From Planctomycetota bacterium (lineage in GTDB: Bacteria > Planctomycetota > UBA1135 > GCA-002686595), in NCBI GenBank assembly GCA_016795205.1, contig JAEUHZ010000082.1:29863-93862 (forward strand): 64,000 bases of DNA. The letters run 5' to 3'. The notes beneath the pieces were generated by a model. It did not search any database. It worked only from the letters and a program-made list of their open reading frames with translations, and was not told where the DNA came from. Every line of letters starts with the position of its first letter. Positions within the stretch are counted from its first letter, which is position 1. Positions 53,261 through 62,417 of the stretch are shown one piece after another. The position numbers and the translations under genes are program-made.

Positions 53261-54405
53261 GCGGCGGGAAGGCCTGGATCGCGCTGGAGTCGGGACTCGT
53301 GCTCGAGGGCCGCTCGGTCGGCGCGCGCGGCGAGAAGGGCGGCGACCTGGTGTTCAACACGGCCATGACCGGCTACCACGAGATCCTCACGGATCCGAGC
53401 TATGCCGGACAGGTCGTGATCATGACGTACCCGCAGATGGGCAACTACGGCGTCGCCGACGAGGACGCCGAGAGCGCAGCGGCCTGGGCCGAGGCCTTCG
53501 TCCTGCGGGAGATGTCCGCGATCCCGAGCAACCGGCGCTCGACTCGTTCGCTGCCCCAGTGGCTGGCCGACCACGGCGTCGTCGCGATCGAGGGCGTCGA
53601 CACGCGCAAGCTGACGCGCGTCGTCAGGGAGGTCGGATCCCTGCGCTGCGTGGTCTCCACGCTCGACGGAGATCCCGTCTCGCTGGTGGCGAAGGCCAAG
53701 GCCGCGCCAGCCACGGACGGTCGCGATCTCACCCTCGGGGTCACGTGTCGGGAACCCTACCGCTGGAGCGAGGGGTACGAGCGCTCGTACCCCGGCCTGT
53801 CGGCGGCCTCCGAGGGCCCGCGCTACCGCGTCGTCGCCTACGACTTCGGCGCCAAGCGCAACATCTTGAAGAGCCTCGTGCACGAGGGCTTCGACGTGAC
53901 CGTCGTGCCGGCCGGCACGAGCGCGGACGACGCGCTGGGCCTGGATCCCGACGCGATTTTTCTCTCGAACGGCCCGGGCGATCCGGCCGCCGTGAAGCCG
54001 GCGATCGCGGCGTTGGACAAGCTCGTGGGCCAGAAGCCGATCTTCGGCATCTGCCTGGGCCATCAGATCCTCTCGATCGTGCTGGGCGCTCGGACCCACA
54101 AGATGCCGTTCGGCCACCACGGTGCGAACCACCCCGTGCGCGACCAGCTCACCGGGCGCGTCGAGATCACGTCGCAGAACCACAGCTTCGCCGTGGATCC
54201 GCGCTCGCTGCCGCCGGGCCTCGAGATCACGCACGTGAACCTGAACGACGGCACGGTCGAGGGCCTGCGCTCCACGAAGGTGCCCGTCTTCAGCGTCCAG
54301 TACCACCCCGAGGCCGCGCCCGGACCGCTCGACAGCGCGCACCTCTTCAAGCGCTTCCACGACCTCGTCGCGGCCACGCGCAAGACGACGATCGCCGCGC
54401 GTTGA
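53257..54405 (+). CDS. carA: Carbamoyl-phosphate synthase small subunit
   Basis: CarA supplies ammonia from glutamine for carbamoyl phosphate, used in pyrimidine and arginine synthesis. The 382-residue protein starts with the CPSase small-subunit domain ([20 protein letters not shown]). The C-terminal class I glutaminase domain has FLSNGPGDP, the nucleophile Cys266 in FGICLGHQ, and His350/Glu352 in QYHPEA. It overlaps larB by 4 nt (ATGA). carB is not next to it: a convergent symporter gene follows after 21 nt, so the large subunit must be elsewhere. Confidence 0.97.
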   Translation: MSGGKAWIALESGLVLEGRSVGARGEKGGDLVFNTAMTGYHEILTDPSYAGQVVIMTYPQMGNYGVADEDAESAAAWAEAFVLREMSAIPSNRRSTRSLPQWLADHGVVAIEGVDTRKLTRVVREVGSLRCVVSTLDGDPVSLVAKAKAAPATDGRDLTLGVTCREPYRWSEGYERSYPGLSAASEGPRYRVVAYDFGAKRNILKSLVHEGFDVTVVPAGTSADDALGLDPDAIFLSNGPGDPAAVKPAIAALDKLVGQKPIFGICLGHQILSIVLGARTHKMPFGHHGANHPVRDQLTGRVEITSQNHSFAVDPRSLPPGLEITHVNLNDGTVEGLRSTKVPVFSVQYHPEAAPGPLDSAHLFKRFHDLVAATRKTTIAAR

Positions 54406-54426
54406 GGCCCGGGCTGGCCGCGCGGC

Positions 54427-55947
54427 TCAGCCCAGGTCGCGGATCCGGATCTCGGCGTCGGGCTCGGGTCGCGTGAGCAGGCTCACGACCACGATCGCCG
54501 CGGCGCCCGCGATCCAGGCCGGGATCAGCTCGTACACGCTGGTCTTCAGCCCGGGCACCAGCGACCACAGGACCACTGTGGTCGTTCCGGTCAGGACCCC
54601 GGCGATGAGCCCGGCGCGCGTCGTGCGGCGCCAGTAGAGGGCGAACACGACCGCCGGGCCGAGCGCCGCGCCCATGCCGGCCCAGGCGAACAGCACGAGC
54701 CAGAAGACGAGGCCGCCGCCGAGCGCAGCCAGCCCCAGCGCGATCCCGCTCACGACGACGATCACGGCGCGCGAGAGCAGCACCATGCGCCGGTCGTCGA
54801 GCCGGCGCGGGTCGACGACGGCCGCGCGACGGCCCAGGAACAGCCGGGAGTAGGCGTCGCGCACGACCGTTCCCGCCGCGACGAGGAGCTGGCTGTCCGC
54901 CGTGGACATGATCGCTGCCAGGATCGAGGCGCAGACCAGACCCAGGAAGACCGGAGACAGATGCGCGGCGGCCAGCGCCGTGTAGGCCTGCTCGCGGTCC
55001 CCCGCCGGGAGCGCCCCTGCCGCGCCGAACTGTGCGCGCGCCGCGAGCCCGATCGCCGCGGCCCCCAGCGCCATGACGACGTTCCAGGTGGTGCCCACGA
55101 CGGCGGCGCTGCGCAGCTCGCGCTCGTCGCGGATGGCCATGAAGCGCGCGAGCACGTGCGGCTGCCCCGGGCTGCCGAGCCCGATGCCGACGAACCCGAT
55201 CAGCGCGCCCGCGCCGATCGCGAACGGATCGACGAGCGCTGGATCGAGCCGCACGAGCTCCGCACGCACGGCGCCGAATCCGCCCAGGTCGAGGATGGCC
55301 GCGACCGGCACGACGACCAGCGCCGCTGCCATGAACCAAGCCTGCACGAGGTCGGTCAGGCTCACCGCGAGCATGCCACCCAGGATCGTGTAAGCCAGGA
55401 CGATGGCGGCCGTCAGCGCGATCCCGCCCGGCTGCGGCAGGCCGAACAGGGCCTGGAAGGTCTTGCCGCCGGCCAGGAACTGCGCGCCCAGGTACGGCAC
55501 CGTGAAGGCCAGCACGACGACCACGAGCAGCGCGCGCAGCGCACCCCGGCCCTCGCCGACGCGCGCGACCAGGACATCTGGCACGGTCAGGCAGTCACGC
55601 ACGCCCGAGAAGCGCCGCAGGCGGCGTCCCAGGCTCCAGAACATCGCGGCCTCGACCACGACGTAGCCTGCCGCGGCCCACAGTGCGGAGGCGCCGCGCG
55701 CGAACGCCAGCCCCGAGAAGCCCAGCAACAGCCAACTGCTGCGCCCGCTGGCGACCGCGCTCAAGGCCACGACGAACTTGCCGAGGCTGCGGCCCGCCAG
55801 GAAGAACGTGTCCAGCCCGCTGGAGGACCGGCGGCTCGTCGCCACGCCGATCGCGACCATGGCCAGCAGGTACAGCGCGAACCCGGCGACCGCGCCCGGA
55901 GTCCCGGCCGGGAGGCCCTGCGCCGCGCCCCCCTCTGCTGCGATCAT
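54427..55947 (-). CDS. Sodium:solute symporter (SSS family)
   Basis: The 506-residue membrane protein has about 13 transmembrane helices and SSS signatures: DTFFLAGRSLGKFVVALS, ASGRSSWLLLGFSGLAF, a conserved AYTILGGMLAVSLTDLVQ and ILAAIMSTADSQLLVA. The GRSSW and STADSQL elements match the PutP (sodium/proline) subgroup, so proline or a similar solute is plausible but not proven. The ATG at 55947 encodes MIAAEGGAAQGL. It follows priA by 95 nt on the same strand and converges with carA. Confidence 0.93.
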   Translation of the reverse strand: MIAAEGGAAQGLPAGTPGAVAGFALYLLAMVAIGVATSRRSSSGLDTFFLAGRSLGKFVVALSAVASGRSSWLLLGFSGLAFARGASALWAAAGYVVVEAAMFWSLGRRLRRFSGVRDCLTVPDVLVARVGEGRGALRALLVVVVLAFTVPYLGAQFLAGGKTFQALFGLPQPGGIALTAAIVLAYTILGGMLAVSLTDLVQAWFMAAALVVVPVAAILDLGGFGAVRAELVRLDPALVDPFAIGAGALIGFVGIGLGSPGQPHVLARFMAIRDERELRSAAVVGTTWNVVMALGAAAIGLAARAQFGAAGALPAGDREQAYTALAAAHLSPVFLGLVCASILAAIMSTADSQLLVAAGTVVRDAYSRLFLGRRAAVVDPRRLDDRRMVLLSRAVIVVVSGIALGLAALGGGLVFWLVLFAWAGMGAALGPAVVFALYWRRTTRAGLIAGVLTGTTTVVLWSLVPGLKTSVYELIPAWIAGAAAIVVVSLLTRPEPDAEIRIRDLG

Positions 55948-56042
55948 TGCGCGTACGCTCCCACGCCTGGACGCGATCGTCCAGTCGCGCGTGGCGCTTC
56001 TGCCGCGCGCCGTGGCCAGGCCCCCGCGGCGGCGAGTGCCGG

Positions 56043-58427
56043 TCAGAGCAGCGACGCCGGATCGACGTCGACCACCGTGCGCGGCCTCGGATGCGCTTCG
56101 GCCCAGGCCAGCAGTCGGTCGCGCAGCTTCGCCAGCGCGGGGGAGCCGGCCGGCGCCTTGACGAGCAGGTGCCGGCGGTAGCGGCCACGCAGCCGGGCGA
56201 TCGGCGCCTCCGCGGGGCCGAGCAGCACGGCGCCGTGCGTGGCGAGCGGCCGCAGCGCCTCGGCGCAGGCGCGCGCGCCCTCCTCGGCACGCGACTCCTC
56301 CTCGTCCTCGAAGACCACCCGCAGCAGTCGGCCGAAGGGCGGGTAGCCGAGTTCCTGCCGCAAGCGCATCTCGCTGGCCGCGAAGCCCTCGAAGTCGTGG
56401 CGCGCCGCGAACGTGATCGCGGGATGGGCCGGCGTCGAGGTCTGGACCACGATGCGGCCTTCGAGCTGACCGCGCCCCGCACGGCCGGCGACCTGCGCCA
56501 GCAACTGGAACGTGCGCTCCGCGGCCCGTGGGTCGGGCTGGTGGAGTTGCGAGTCGGCGGAGACGATCCCGACCAGCGTGACGCGCGGGAAATCCAGCCC
56601 CTTCGCGATCATCTGCGTGCCGACCAGGACGTCGACCTCGCCTCGGCCGAAGCGGTCGAGGACGTCCTCGTAGTCCTCGCGTCGGATCATCGTGTCCGAG
56701 TCCATGCGCGCCGCCCGCACGCCGGGCACGAGCCGCCCCAGGGCGCCCTCGATCTTCTCGCTGCCCGCGCCCAAGAAGCGCAGCTTCGGCGCCGTGCAGC
56801 TCGGACACTGCTTGGGCGGCGCGATCTCCTCGCAGCAGGAATGGCACACCGCGCGGTCGACGCGCCGGTGGAACGTCAGCGCGACGTCGCAGTGCGCGCA
56901 GCGCACGGTCTCGCCACAAGCCGGGCACCACAGGACCGGCGCGTAGCCGCGGCGGTTCTGGAACAGGATCGACTGCTCGCCGCGCTCCTGGCCACGCCGC
57001 AGGAGCTCGAGCAAGCGCCGCGAGAAGAGCGCCGGCTCGCCGGCCTCGCGCGGCTCCGAGCGCATGTCGACGATCTCGACCGGGGGCATCGGGCGCGCTC
57101 CGATGCGCGTCGTGAGCCGCAGGTGTCGGTAGCGCCCGGTGCGCGCGTTGTGCCAGCTCTCCAGCGAGGGCGTCGCGGATCCCAGGATGCACACGGCCCC
57201 CGCGTCGCGCGCCCTGACGACGGCCACGTCGCGCGCGTGGTAGCGCGGCGTCGACTCCTGCTTGAAGGACGGCTCGTGCTCCTCGTCGACGACCACGACG
57301 CCCAGATCCGGCACGGGCGCGAAGATCGCCGAGCGCGCGCCGACCACGACACGCACGTCGCGGCGGCGCACGGCCAGCCATTCGTCGCGGCGGCGCGCTT
57401 CGCCCATGCGGCTGTGGAGCACCGCGACGCGTCCGAAGCGCGAGCGGAACCAGCCCACGGTCTGGGGCGTCAGGGAGATCTCCGGGACGATGACGATCGC
57501 GCCACGGCCCAGGGCCAGCGCACGCTCGATGGCGCGCAGGTAGACCTCGGTCTTGCCGCTGCCCGTCACGCCCTGCAGCAGGACCGTGGCGTACTGGCCG
57601 TCCTGGAGCGAGCGCTCGATCTCCGCCACCGCGCGCTCCTGGTCCGCGGACAGGTGCGCGGGACGCTCCCGGCCCGGCGCAGGACCTGCCAGGGGATCGC
57701 TGGAGACCTCGTGGAGCTCGACGCGCGCGAGCCCCCGCTTCACGAGCCACTGGGCGTAGGCCGGGGACAGGTTCGCGCGGCGGCAGATTTCGCGCTGCTC
57801 GATCGGCGCGCCGAGGTCCAGGAGCGCCCGCAGCAGCCGATGGTGGCGCGGATGGGAGGTCTCGATCGCCGCGAGCTGGTCGAGGCCCACGCCGTCCGCC
57901 GCAGCGATCCACGGCACGCGCCGCGCACCGCCCTCGCGCTTGAGCGCCGAGGGCAGGATCGCGGCCAGCGCCTCGCCCCACGACGTGCCGTAGTAGGAGG
58001 CGATCCAACCGGCGAGGTCGACGAGCTTCCCGTCGACGAGCGGCTCGTCGTCCAGGACGGCCGCGATCGCGCGCGCCTTGCCACGCGCCGGGCCCGCGGC
58101 GCGCAGCGCGGTGACCACGCCGACTTCGCGCCGGGGCCCGAACGGCACCGCGACGCGCATGCCGGGAACCAGCGCGGACGCGCAGGCCGCCGGCACGCCG
58201 TACGTGAACTCGGTGCGGACCGGACGGTTCAGGGCGACGTCGGCAAAGCGCGCGAACGTCTCGACGGCCGCGGCCTCGACGCGCCCCGCCGCGTCCCCGC
58301 CCGCGCCCTTGGCGCCACGCGTTCCGCGCCGGCGCGTGGTCGCCGGGCCCGCCGGGCCCGCCGGGACCCCGGCCGGCTCGGGCTCGGCGAACGGCAGACG
58401 CGCCGTGAGTTCCTTCTCCCCCGCCAC
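56043..58427 (-). CDS. priA: Primosomal protein N' (replication restart helicase PriA)
   Basis: PriA restarts stalled replication forks. The 794-residue protein has an N-terminal 3' DNA-binding domain (VALNRPVRTEFTYGVP onward, about 63-160), Walker A GVTGSGKTEVYLR, DEEH in VVVDEEHEPSFKQE, and zinc-binding cysteines in WCPACGETVRCAHCD and CHSCCEEIAPPKQCPSC. Motifs V/VI are in GTQMIAKGLDFPRVTLVG and QVAGRAGRG. The N-terminal 55 residues are low-complexity, Ala/Gly/Pro-rich. The start is GTG at 58427, 13 nt after the MazG-like stop. It belongs to the pgsA-pgpA-phosphatase-MazG-priA unit. Confidence 0.96.
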   Translation of the reverse strand: MAGEKELTARLPFAEPEPAGVPAGPAGPATTRRRGTRGAKGAGGDAAGRVEAAAVETFARFADVALNRPVRTEFTYGVPAACASALVPGMRVAVPFGPRREVGVVTALRAAGPARGKARAIAAVLDDEPLVDGKLVDLAGWIASYYGTSWGEALAAILPSALKREGGARRVPWIAAADGVGLDQLAAIETSHPRHHRLLRALLDLGAPIEQREICRRANLSPAYAQWLVKRGLARVELHEVSSDPLAGPAPGRERPAHLSADQERAVAEIERSLQDGQYATVLLQGVTGSGKTEVYLRAIERALALGRGAIVIVPEISLTPQTVGWFRSRFGRVAVLHSRMGEARRRDEWLAVRRRDVRVVVGARSAIFAPVPDLGVVVVDEEHEPSFKQESTPRYHARDVAVVRARDAGAVCILGSATPSLESWHNARTGRYRHLRLTTRIGARPMPPVEIVDMRSEPREAGEPALFSRRLLELLRRGQERGEQSILFQNRRGYAPVLWCPACGETVRCAHCDVALTFHRRVDRAVCHSCCEEIAPPKQCPSCTAPKLRFLGAGSEKIEGALGRLVPGVRAARMDSDTMIRREDYEDVLDRFGRGEVDVLVGTQMIAKGLDFPRVTLVGIVSADSQLHQPDPRAAERTFQLLAQVAGRAGRGQLEGRIVVQTSTPAHPAITFAARHDFEGFAASEMRLRQELGYPPFGRLLRVVFEDEEESRAEEGARACAEALRPLATHGAVLLGPAEAPIARLRGRYRRHLLVKAPAGSPALAKLRDRLLAWAEAHPRPRTVVDVDPASLL

Positions 58428-58440
58428 GCGCCGGATTCTC

Positions 58441-58725
58441 TCATGGACAGGCGCAGGGCGTCGCGCGGCAGCGCGGACATCCCGCCGCGTACTTGCGCCG
58501 CGCGGCCTGCTCCAGGTCGATCCCGGACATGGAGGCCAGCGTGGTGAGCCAGGCCAGAACGTCGGCGAACTCGCCCTCGAGCTCCTCGCGTCGGTTGCGG
58601 CGCAGCGCGCGCGTCAGCTCGCCGACTTCCTCCCCGAACCACATGTGCGTGCCGGAGAGCCCGCGCGCTCGATCCCGCTCTCCGTAGATGGCTTCGATGA
58701 GCCGCTGGAACTCCGCGATCTGCAT
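58441..58725 (-). CDS. MazG-like nucleotide pyrophosphohydrolase with cysteine-rich tail
   Basis: The 94-residue protein has the MazG acid motif EEVGELTRAL (about 31-40) and EFADVLAWL (about 52-60), i.e. EExxE and ExxD on two helices as in all-alpha NTP pyrophosphatases. Its likely role is cleaning non-canonical or surplus NTPs. Unusually it ends AAGCPRCRATPCACP, a four-cysteine tail (CxxC, then CxC) that could bind zinc. The ATG is 4 nt after the phosphatase stop. Confidence 0.85.
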   Translation of the reverse strand: MQIAEFQRLIEAIYGERDRARGLSGTHMWFGEEVGELTRALRRNRREELEGEFADVLAWLTTLASMSGIDLEQAARRKYAAGCPRCRATPCACP

Positions 58726-58729
58726 GGCG

Positions 58730-60172
58730 CTACGCCCGCCGGACGATCGAGACGATCGAGATGTCGCCGGGGAAGGGCGTGTCGCCAGCGTGGGCGCGCA
58801 GGTCGGCCTCCAGTCGACCGAACAGGGCTTCGGTCGTCTGGCCGGCGTGCTTCAGGACCAGCTTGTAGAAGGCCTTCTCCCCGATTTCCGCTCCAGCGGC
58901 GTCCACGACGCGCACGGGTCCCGTGTTCGAGAGCAGCAACCGGTCCCCGGGCTCGAACGCCACCTGCACGACCTGGAGCGTGCGGTCGAAGACCGGTCCC
59001 TTGTCGAAGCCCAGGGCGATGCCCTCGGGCTGCACGAGCCGGATGGCCTTCTCGGCCGCGGCGTAGCGCACGAGCGGCAGCTTGTGGCCCGCGCAGGCCA
59101 CGGTCGCGCGCCCCCCCGCCGGGTCGATCAGCGCGTAGAGCGCCGTCACGTACATCCCGCGTCGCACGTCGCGAGCCAGCTCGCGGTTCACGCGCTGGAG
59201 CGCCGCCGCGACGTCGGCTCCGCGGGACAGCTCGACGCGCAGGTAGGAGCGCGCGATGGCTCCGATCAGGGCACCCGGGATCCCGCGGCCCGACACCTCG
59301 CAGACGAGCAGCCCGACCTTGCCGTCCTCGAACGGCAGGAACTCGTAGAAGTCCCCGCCGGGCGCGGCCGAATCGACGTGCAGCGCGCCCAGGTCACAGC
59401 CCGGCACCGCGGGCGGCGCGTCGGGCATCAGCGCCTCGCGCACCTCCCCCGCCAGGGCCAACTCGCGCTCGCGCTTGCTGAGCTCGCGCTCGGCTTCCTG
59501 CGCGGACTCGAGGTTCCCGGCCATGCGATCGATCGACTTCGCGAGCAGCATGACCTCGCCGCCGGAACGCACGCGCGTCCTGTGCCGCAGATCACCGCGG
59601 CTGATCTGCGCGATGTCGTCGACGATGATCTCGAGCGGGCGCGCGACGGCGTTCCCGACCAAGTAGGCGACGAGCGCACCGACCAGGATCACGAACAGGG
59701 TCACGCCCAGGATCAGGCCGAACAGCCCCTCGCCGGCCTTCTCCTTGGTGCTGGCCGGGACGACCAGCGGTGGCACGGCCGCCTTCCACTGGTAGAGGAA
59801 GCCCTCCTGCTCGAAGGCGGGACCGTAGCGCACCTCGGTGCGCCGCACGTCGCCACCGGCGTACTCGCGGATCGGCGTGTTCGGCACGGCGCGCGCCGCT
59901 TCCAGGCGCGGTTTCGACCCGTCGGGGCCGAGTCCGCGGAGCGCGCGCGCCTGGTCCTCCGCGAGCTGCTCCAGGAGTGGTCCCTGGTTGCGCGTGGCGT
60001 CGACGAAGGCCGACTCCTGGATGGCGCTCGCCGCGCTGATCATGCGCGAGTAGAGGAACGCGCCCGCGGCGAGCATCACGACGCCCAGCGCCGCGCTCAT
60101 CGTGATCGCGAAGCGCGAGGCGAGCCGGGGTCCGGAGAGCTTGAGCTCGGGTTCAGCCTTGCGTCGCCCCAC
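58730..60172 (-). CDS. Membrane HAMP-PP2C (SpoIIE/RsbU-type) phosphatase with altered metal site
   Basis: The 480-residue protein has a transmembrane helix (about 24-44), an extracytoplasmic domain, a second helix (about 148-172), a HAMP domain (VARPLEIIVDDIAQISRGDL) and a SpoIIE-type PPM domain (about 235-480). GGDFYEF keeps the first metal-binding Asp. However, the usual DVSG reads CEVSG, and the usual TDG reads SNTGPVR, which removes an Asp that normally binds the metal. The end GDISIVSI keeps the last Asp. It may be weakly active or a non-catalytic signalling protein. The start is GTG with AGGAGG 7 nt upstream, 12 nt after the pgpA stop. Confidence 0.88.
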   Translation of the reverse strand: MGRRKAEPELKLSGPRLASRFAITMSAALGVVMLAAGAFLYSRMISAASAIQESAFVDATRNQGPLLEQLAEDQARALRGLGPDGSKPRLEAARAVPNTPIREYAGGDVRRTEVRYGPAFEQEGFLYQWKAAVPPLVVPASTKEKAGEGLFGLILGVTLFVILVGALVAYLVGNAVARPLEIIVDDIAQISRGDLRHRTRVRSGGEVMLLAKSIDRMAGNLESAQEAERELSKRERELALAGEVREALMPDAPPAVPGCDLGALHVDSAAPGGDFYEFLPFEDGKVGLLVCEVSGRGIPGALIGAIARSYLRVELSRGADVAAALQRVNRELARDVRRGMYVTALYALIDPAGGRATVACAGHKLPLVRYAAAEKAIRLVQPEGIALGFDKGPVFDRTLQVVQVAFEPGDRLLLSNTGPVRVVDAAGAEIGEKAFYKLVLKHAGQTTEALFGRLEADLRAHAGDTPFPGDISIVSIVRRA

Positions 60173-60184
60173 CTCAGCTCCTCC

Positions 60185-60664
60185 TCACAGCGTCCACGGG
60201 AGGTCGGGCAGCAGGAGCCGGGCGGGGATCATGACCGCGATGAGCCCCCAAAAGCCCGCCGCCACGTCGTCGAGCAGGATCCCGTGGCCGCCGCCGACGT
60301 GCTCGAGCTGCCGCGCGGGCGGGGGCTTCACGATGTCGAAGAAGCGGAAGACGAAGAAGGCTACGGCCAGTGCGAACAGGCTCGGGCCGCCGATCCACGC
60401 GACCGTGATCAGGTAGCCGATGACCTCGTCGACGACGAAGATCCCCGGGTCCTTCTTGCCGGCGTAGGCCTCGGCCCACGGCCCGAGCGGCAGGGTGATC
60501 GCGTAGAGCGCGAGGCACGCCAGCGCGACCCACACCGGGAAGTACGGGAGCGGCGCGAGCAGCCAGGCCACCAGCACGCCTCCCAGCGTCCCGACGGTTC
60601 CCGGCACGACCGGCGAGCAGCCCAGGAACCCGAACGAGACGATCGCGAGCTTGATCCGGTTCAA
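60185..60664 (-). CDS. pgpA: Phosphatidylglycerophosphatase A
   Basis: PgpA removes the phosphate from phosphatidylglycerophosphate to give phosphatidylglycerol. The 159-residue membrane protein matches the family: GCSPVVPGTVGTLGG, KKDPGIFVVDEVIGYLITV with the conserved Asp-Glu, RFFDIVKPPPARQLEH and GGHGILLDDVAAGFW with the Asp-Asp. The start is TTG at 60664, overlapping the pgsA stop (TTGA), so it is coupled to the preceding step of the same pathway. No other start fits the conserved N-terminus. Confidence 0.92.
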   Translation of the reverse strand: MNRIKLAIVSFGFLGCSPVVPGTVGTLGGVLVAWLLAPLPYFPVWVALACLALYAITLPLGPWAEAYAGKKDPGIFVVDEVIGYLITVAWIGGPSLFALAVAFFVFRFFDIVKPPPARQLEHVGGGHGILLDDVAAGFWGLIAVMIPARLLLPDLPWTL

Positions 60665-61275
60665 CCGGCGGTCTCCAAGAGGTAGCGACGCGTGCGCGTC
60701 AGGTAGGCCAGGGCCGAGCCGATCGAGGTCAAGAGCGTGAGCCACACGAACACGTGGCCCGCGGAGGCCCAGAACGCGCGGAAGGCGGGCGGGAACTCGA
60801 AGGCGTGGATGCCGAGCACGATCCCGACCGCGAAGCACTGCGCGAACATCTTGACCTTGCCGAACCAGTCGGCGGGCAGCGACCCGCCGCGGCTCTCGAC
60901 GTAGCCGCGCACGGCCGTGACCAGGAACTCGCGCGCCAGGACCACGACCACGATCCAGGCCGGGAACCAGGGCCGCGACCAGGGCATGACGGCCAGGAAG
61001 ACCATCGTGCCCATGACGAGCACCTTGTCGACGAACGGGTCGGCGATGCGGCCGAAGGCCGTGACGTGGTTCCCGCGGCGCGCCAGCCAGCCGTCCAGGA
61101 CGTCGGACGCGGCCACGACGACGAAGGCCCAGAAGGCCCACTGGATCCAGGACCGGTCGCGGGACACGAGGATCGCCTCGCGGTTGCCTTCCGCGGCCAG
61201 GATCGCGAACACGCCCAGCGCACCGAGGAAGCGCAGGGCCGTGATGCGGTTTGGCCAGTGCTCGAAGACGCCCAT
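60661..61275 (-). CDS. pgsA: CDP-diacylglycerol-glycerol-3-phosphate 3-phosphatidyltransferase
   Basis: PgsA makes phosphatidylglycerophosphate, the first committed step to phosphatidylglycerol. The 204-residue membrane protein has the CDP-alcohol phosphotransferase signature D-x2-DG-x2-AR-x8-G-x3-D-x3-D, seen as DVLDGWLARR followed by GRIADPFVDK. It has several transmembrane helices. The ATG at 61275 encodes MGVFEHWPNRITALRF, a typical PgsA start. It is the first gene of a five-gene minus-strand unit. Confidence 0.95.
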   Translation of the reverse strand: MGVFEHWPNRITALRFLGALGVFAILAAEGNREAILVSRDRSWIQWAFWAFVVVAASDVLDGWLARRGNHVTAFGRIADPFVDKVLVMGTMVFLAVMPWSRPWFPAWIVVVVLAREFLVTAVRGYVESRGGSLPADWFGKVKMFAQCFAVGIVLGIHAFEFPPAFRAFWASAGHVFVWLTLLTSIGSALAYLTRTRRYLLETAG

Positions 61276-62417
61276 TCGCGGGACAGAATGCCCGCTCGGG
61301 AGGCGACGCACCACCCTGGGACACCACGCGTTCTGGCTGGGTCCGCGCTCCAGGACCGCGTGAGCGACGGACGAGGCTCGAGAACCCTCGGCAGCCCCAC
61401 CGCAGGCTTCGAGTGCCCCAGTCCCTGCGAACGGCCCCACGGGCCGCGCCGCGGGGATCGCGGACGAGGCACGGACTCGCACGCGCACCTGGATCGGCGA
61501 TGGCCCCCTGAGGCCCGCGACGGCACGCGGGTCCCCTGATCCACTCAGGCGAGCCGCAATGGACTCGAGCGGAGCCTGAGGGTCCAGAAACCGAACTCCC
61601 GAGTCGTCGCGACCATGCAGGGGATGCTCCCCGCCCGTGCCTGCGAGCCGGGTCGCCGATCACCGGTGCGGGCCCCGCCCGCGTCGCCACGCACAGGCCG
61701 ACGACGCGGGAACGGCCGAACCGCTGCTGGAGTTCGGCTTCACCGCGGCGGGTACGCCTCGGCGCTGCCAGTCCCCAGGGCGGCCGCCCCACGCTCCCCG
61801 ACGCGCGTGCTCGCGCTCGAGGCGGCACGGGACCATCCCGTGAGGGACTCAACGAGCCCCGCACGCGTCACGCAGGCCCTGCGCCGGCACAGCGTGTGCA
61901 TCGCGGATGGGCTGCTCCATGCGGGACTCCTGACCCAGATCTCAAGCCAGGGCCGATAGGAATCTCGCACTCCGGCGGGTTGGGCCGTCAGTAGCCCACC
62001 TCGGCGACAGGTCGGGGACGCGGCCCGACCAGCCGCGCTCCGAGTGTGTTGGACGAGCGGGAGGCCCTCGAAGCCGGGTGGGCGATGCGCCGTCGGCGGA
62101 CGCTCGCTGGCGCGGGTTTTCGGCACGCGCCGGTCTTCGCCGCCTGCTCCCCGCCCTGCGCGCCGCGCGCGACCGCCACGAGCTCGACCTCGGGGACGTC
62201 GCTCGGGAGGCAACCCGCGGACGCCTGGCCGCGCTCATGGAGCTCCTGGATCTGCACGTCGACCTCGGTTCCGACGCGCTTGTCCTGAGCTCCGCGAGCA
62301 CGCGGTCGCCCGCCGCCTGCACGCAGAGCACGCGCTCGCGCGCCACCGTGGCAGGTGCCTCGCCAGCAGCCACCACGCCGCGGAGCGCGCGGTCCGGGGC
62401 CACCGCAGGACCGTGTG
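61276..62417. other. Long non-coding or decayed region
   Basis: These 1142 nt between pgsA and the right-edge gene have no supported gene. On the minus strand near 62130-62400, coding-like pieces occur in two adjacent frames: VARERVLCVQAAGDRVLAEL, then EVDVQIQELHERGQ and LPSDVPEVELVAVARGAQGG in the next frame. This suggests a frameshifted gene remnant. The left part (61276-61960) presumably carries the pgsA promoter (CATTCT near 61288). No hairpin with T-run was seen. Confidence 0.4.

Noticed and set aside
54427..58008. Single 1193-codon minus-strand frame spanning priA and the symporter
   Set aside because: Only the last 506 codons carry symporter motifs. The rest is antisense-like or out of the priA frame.
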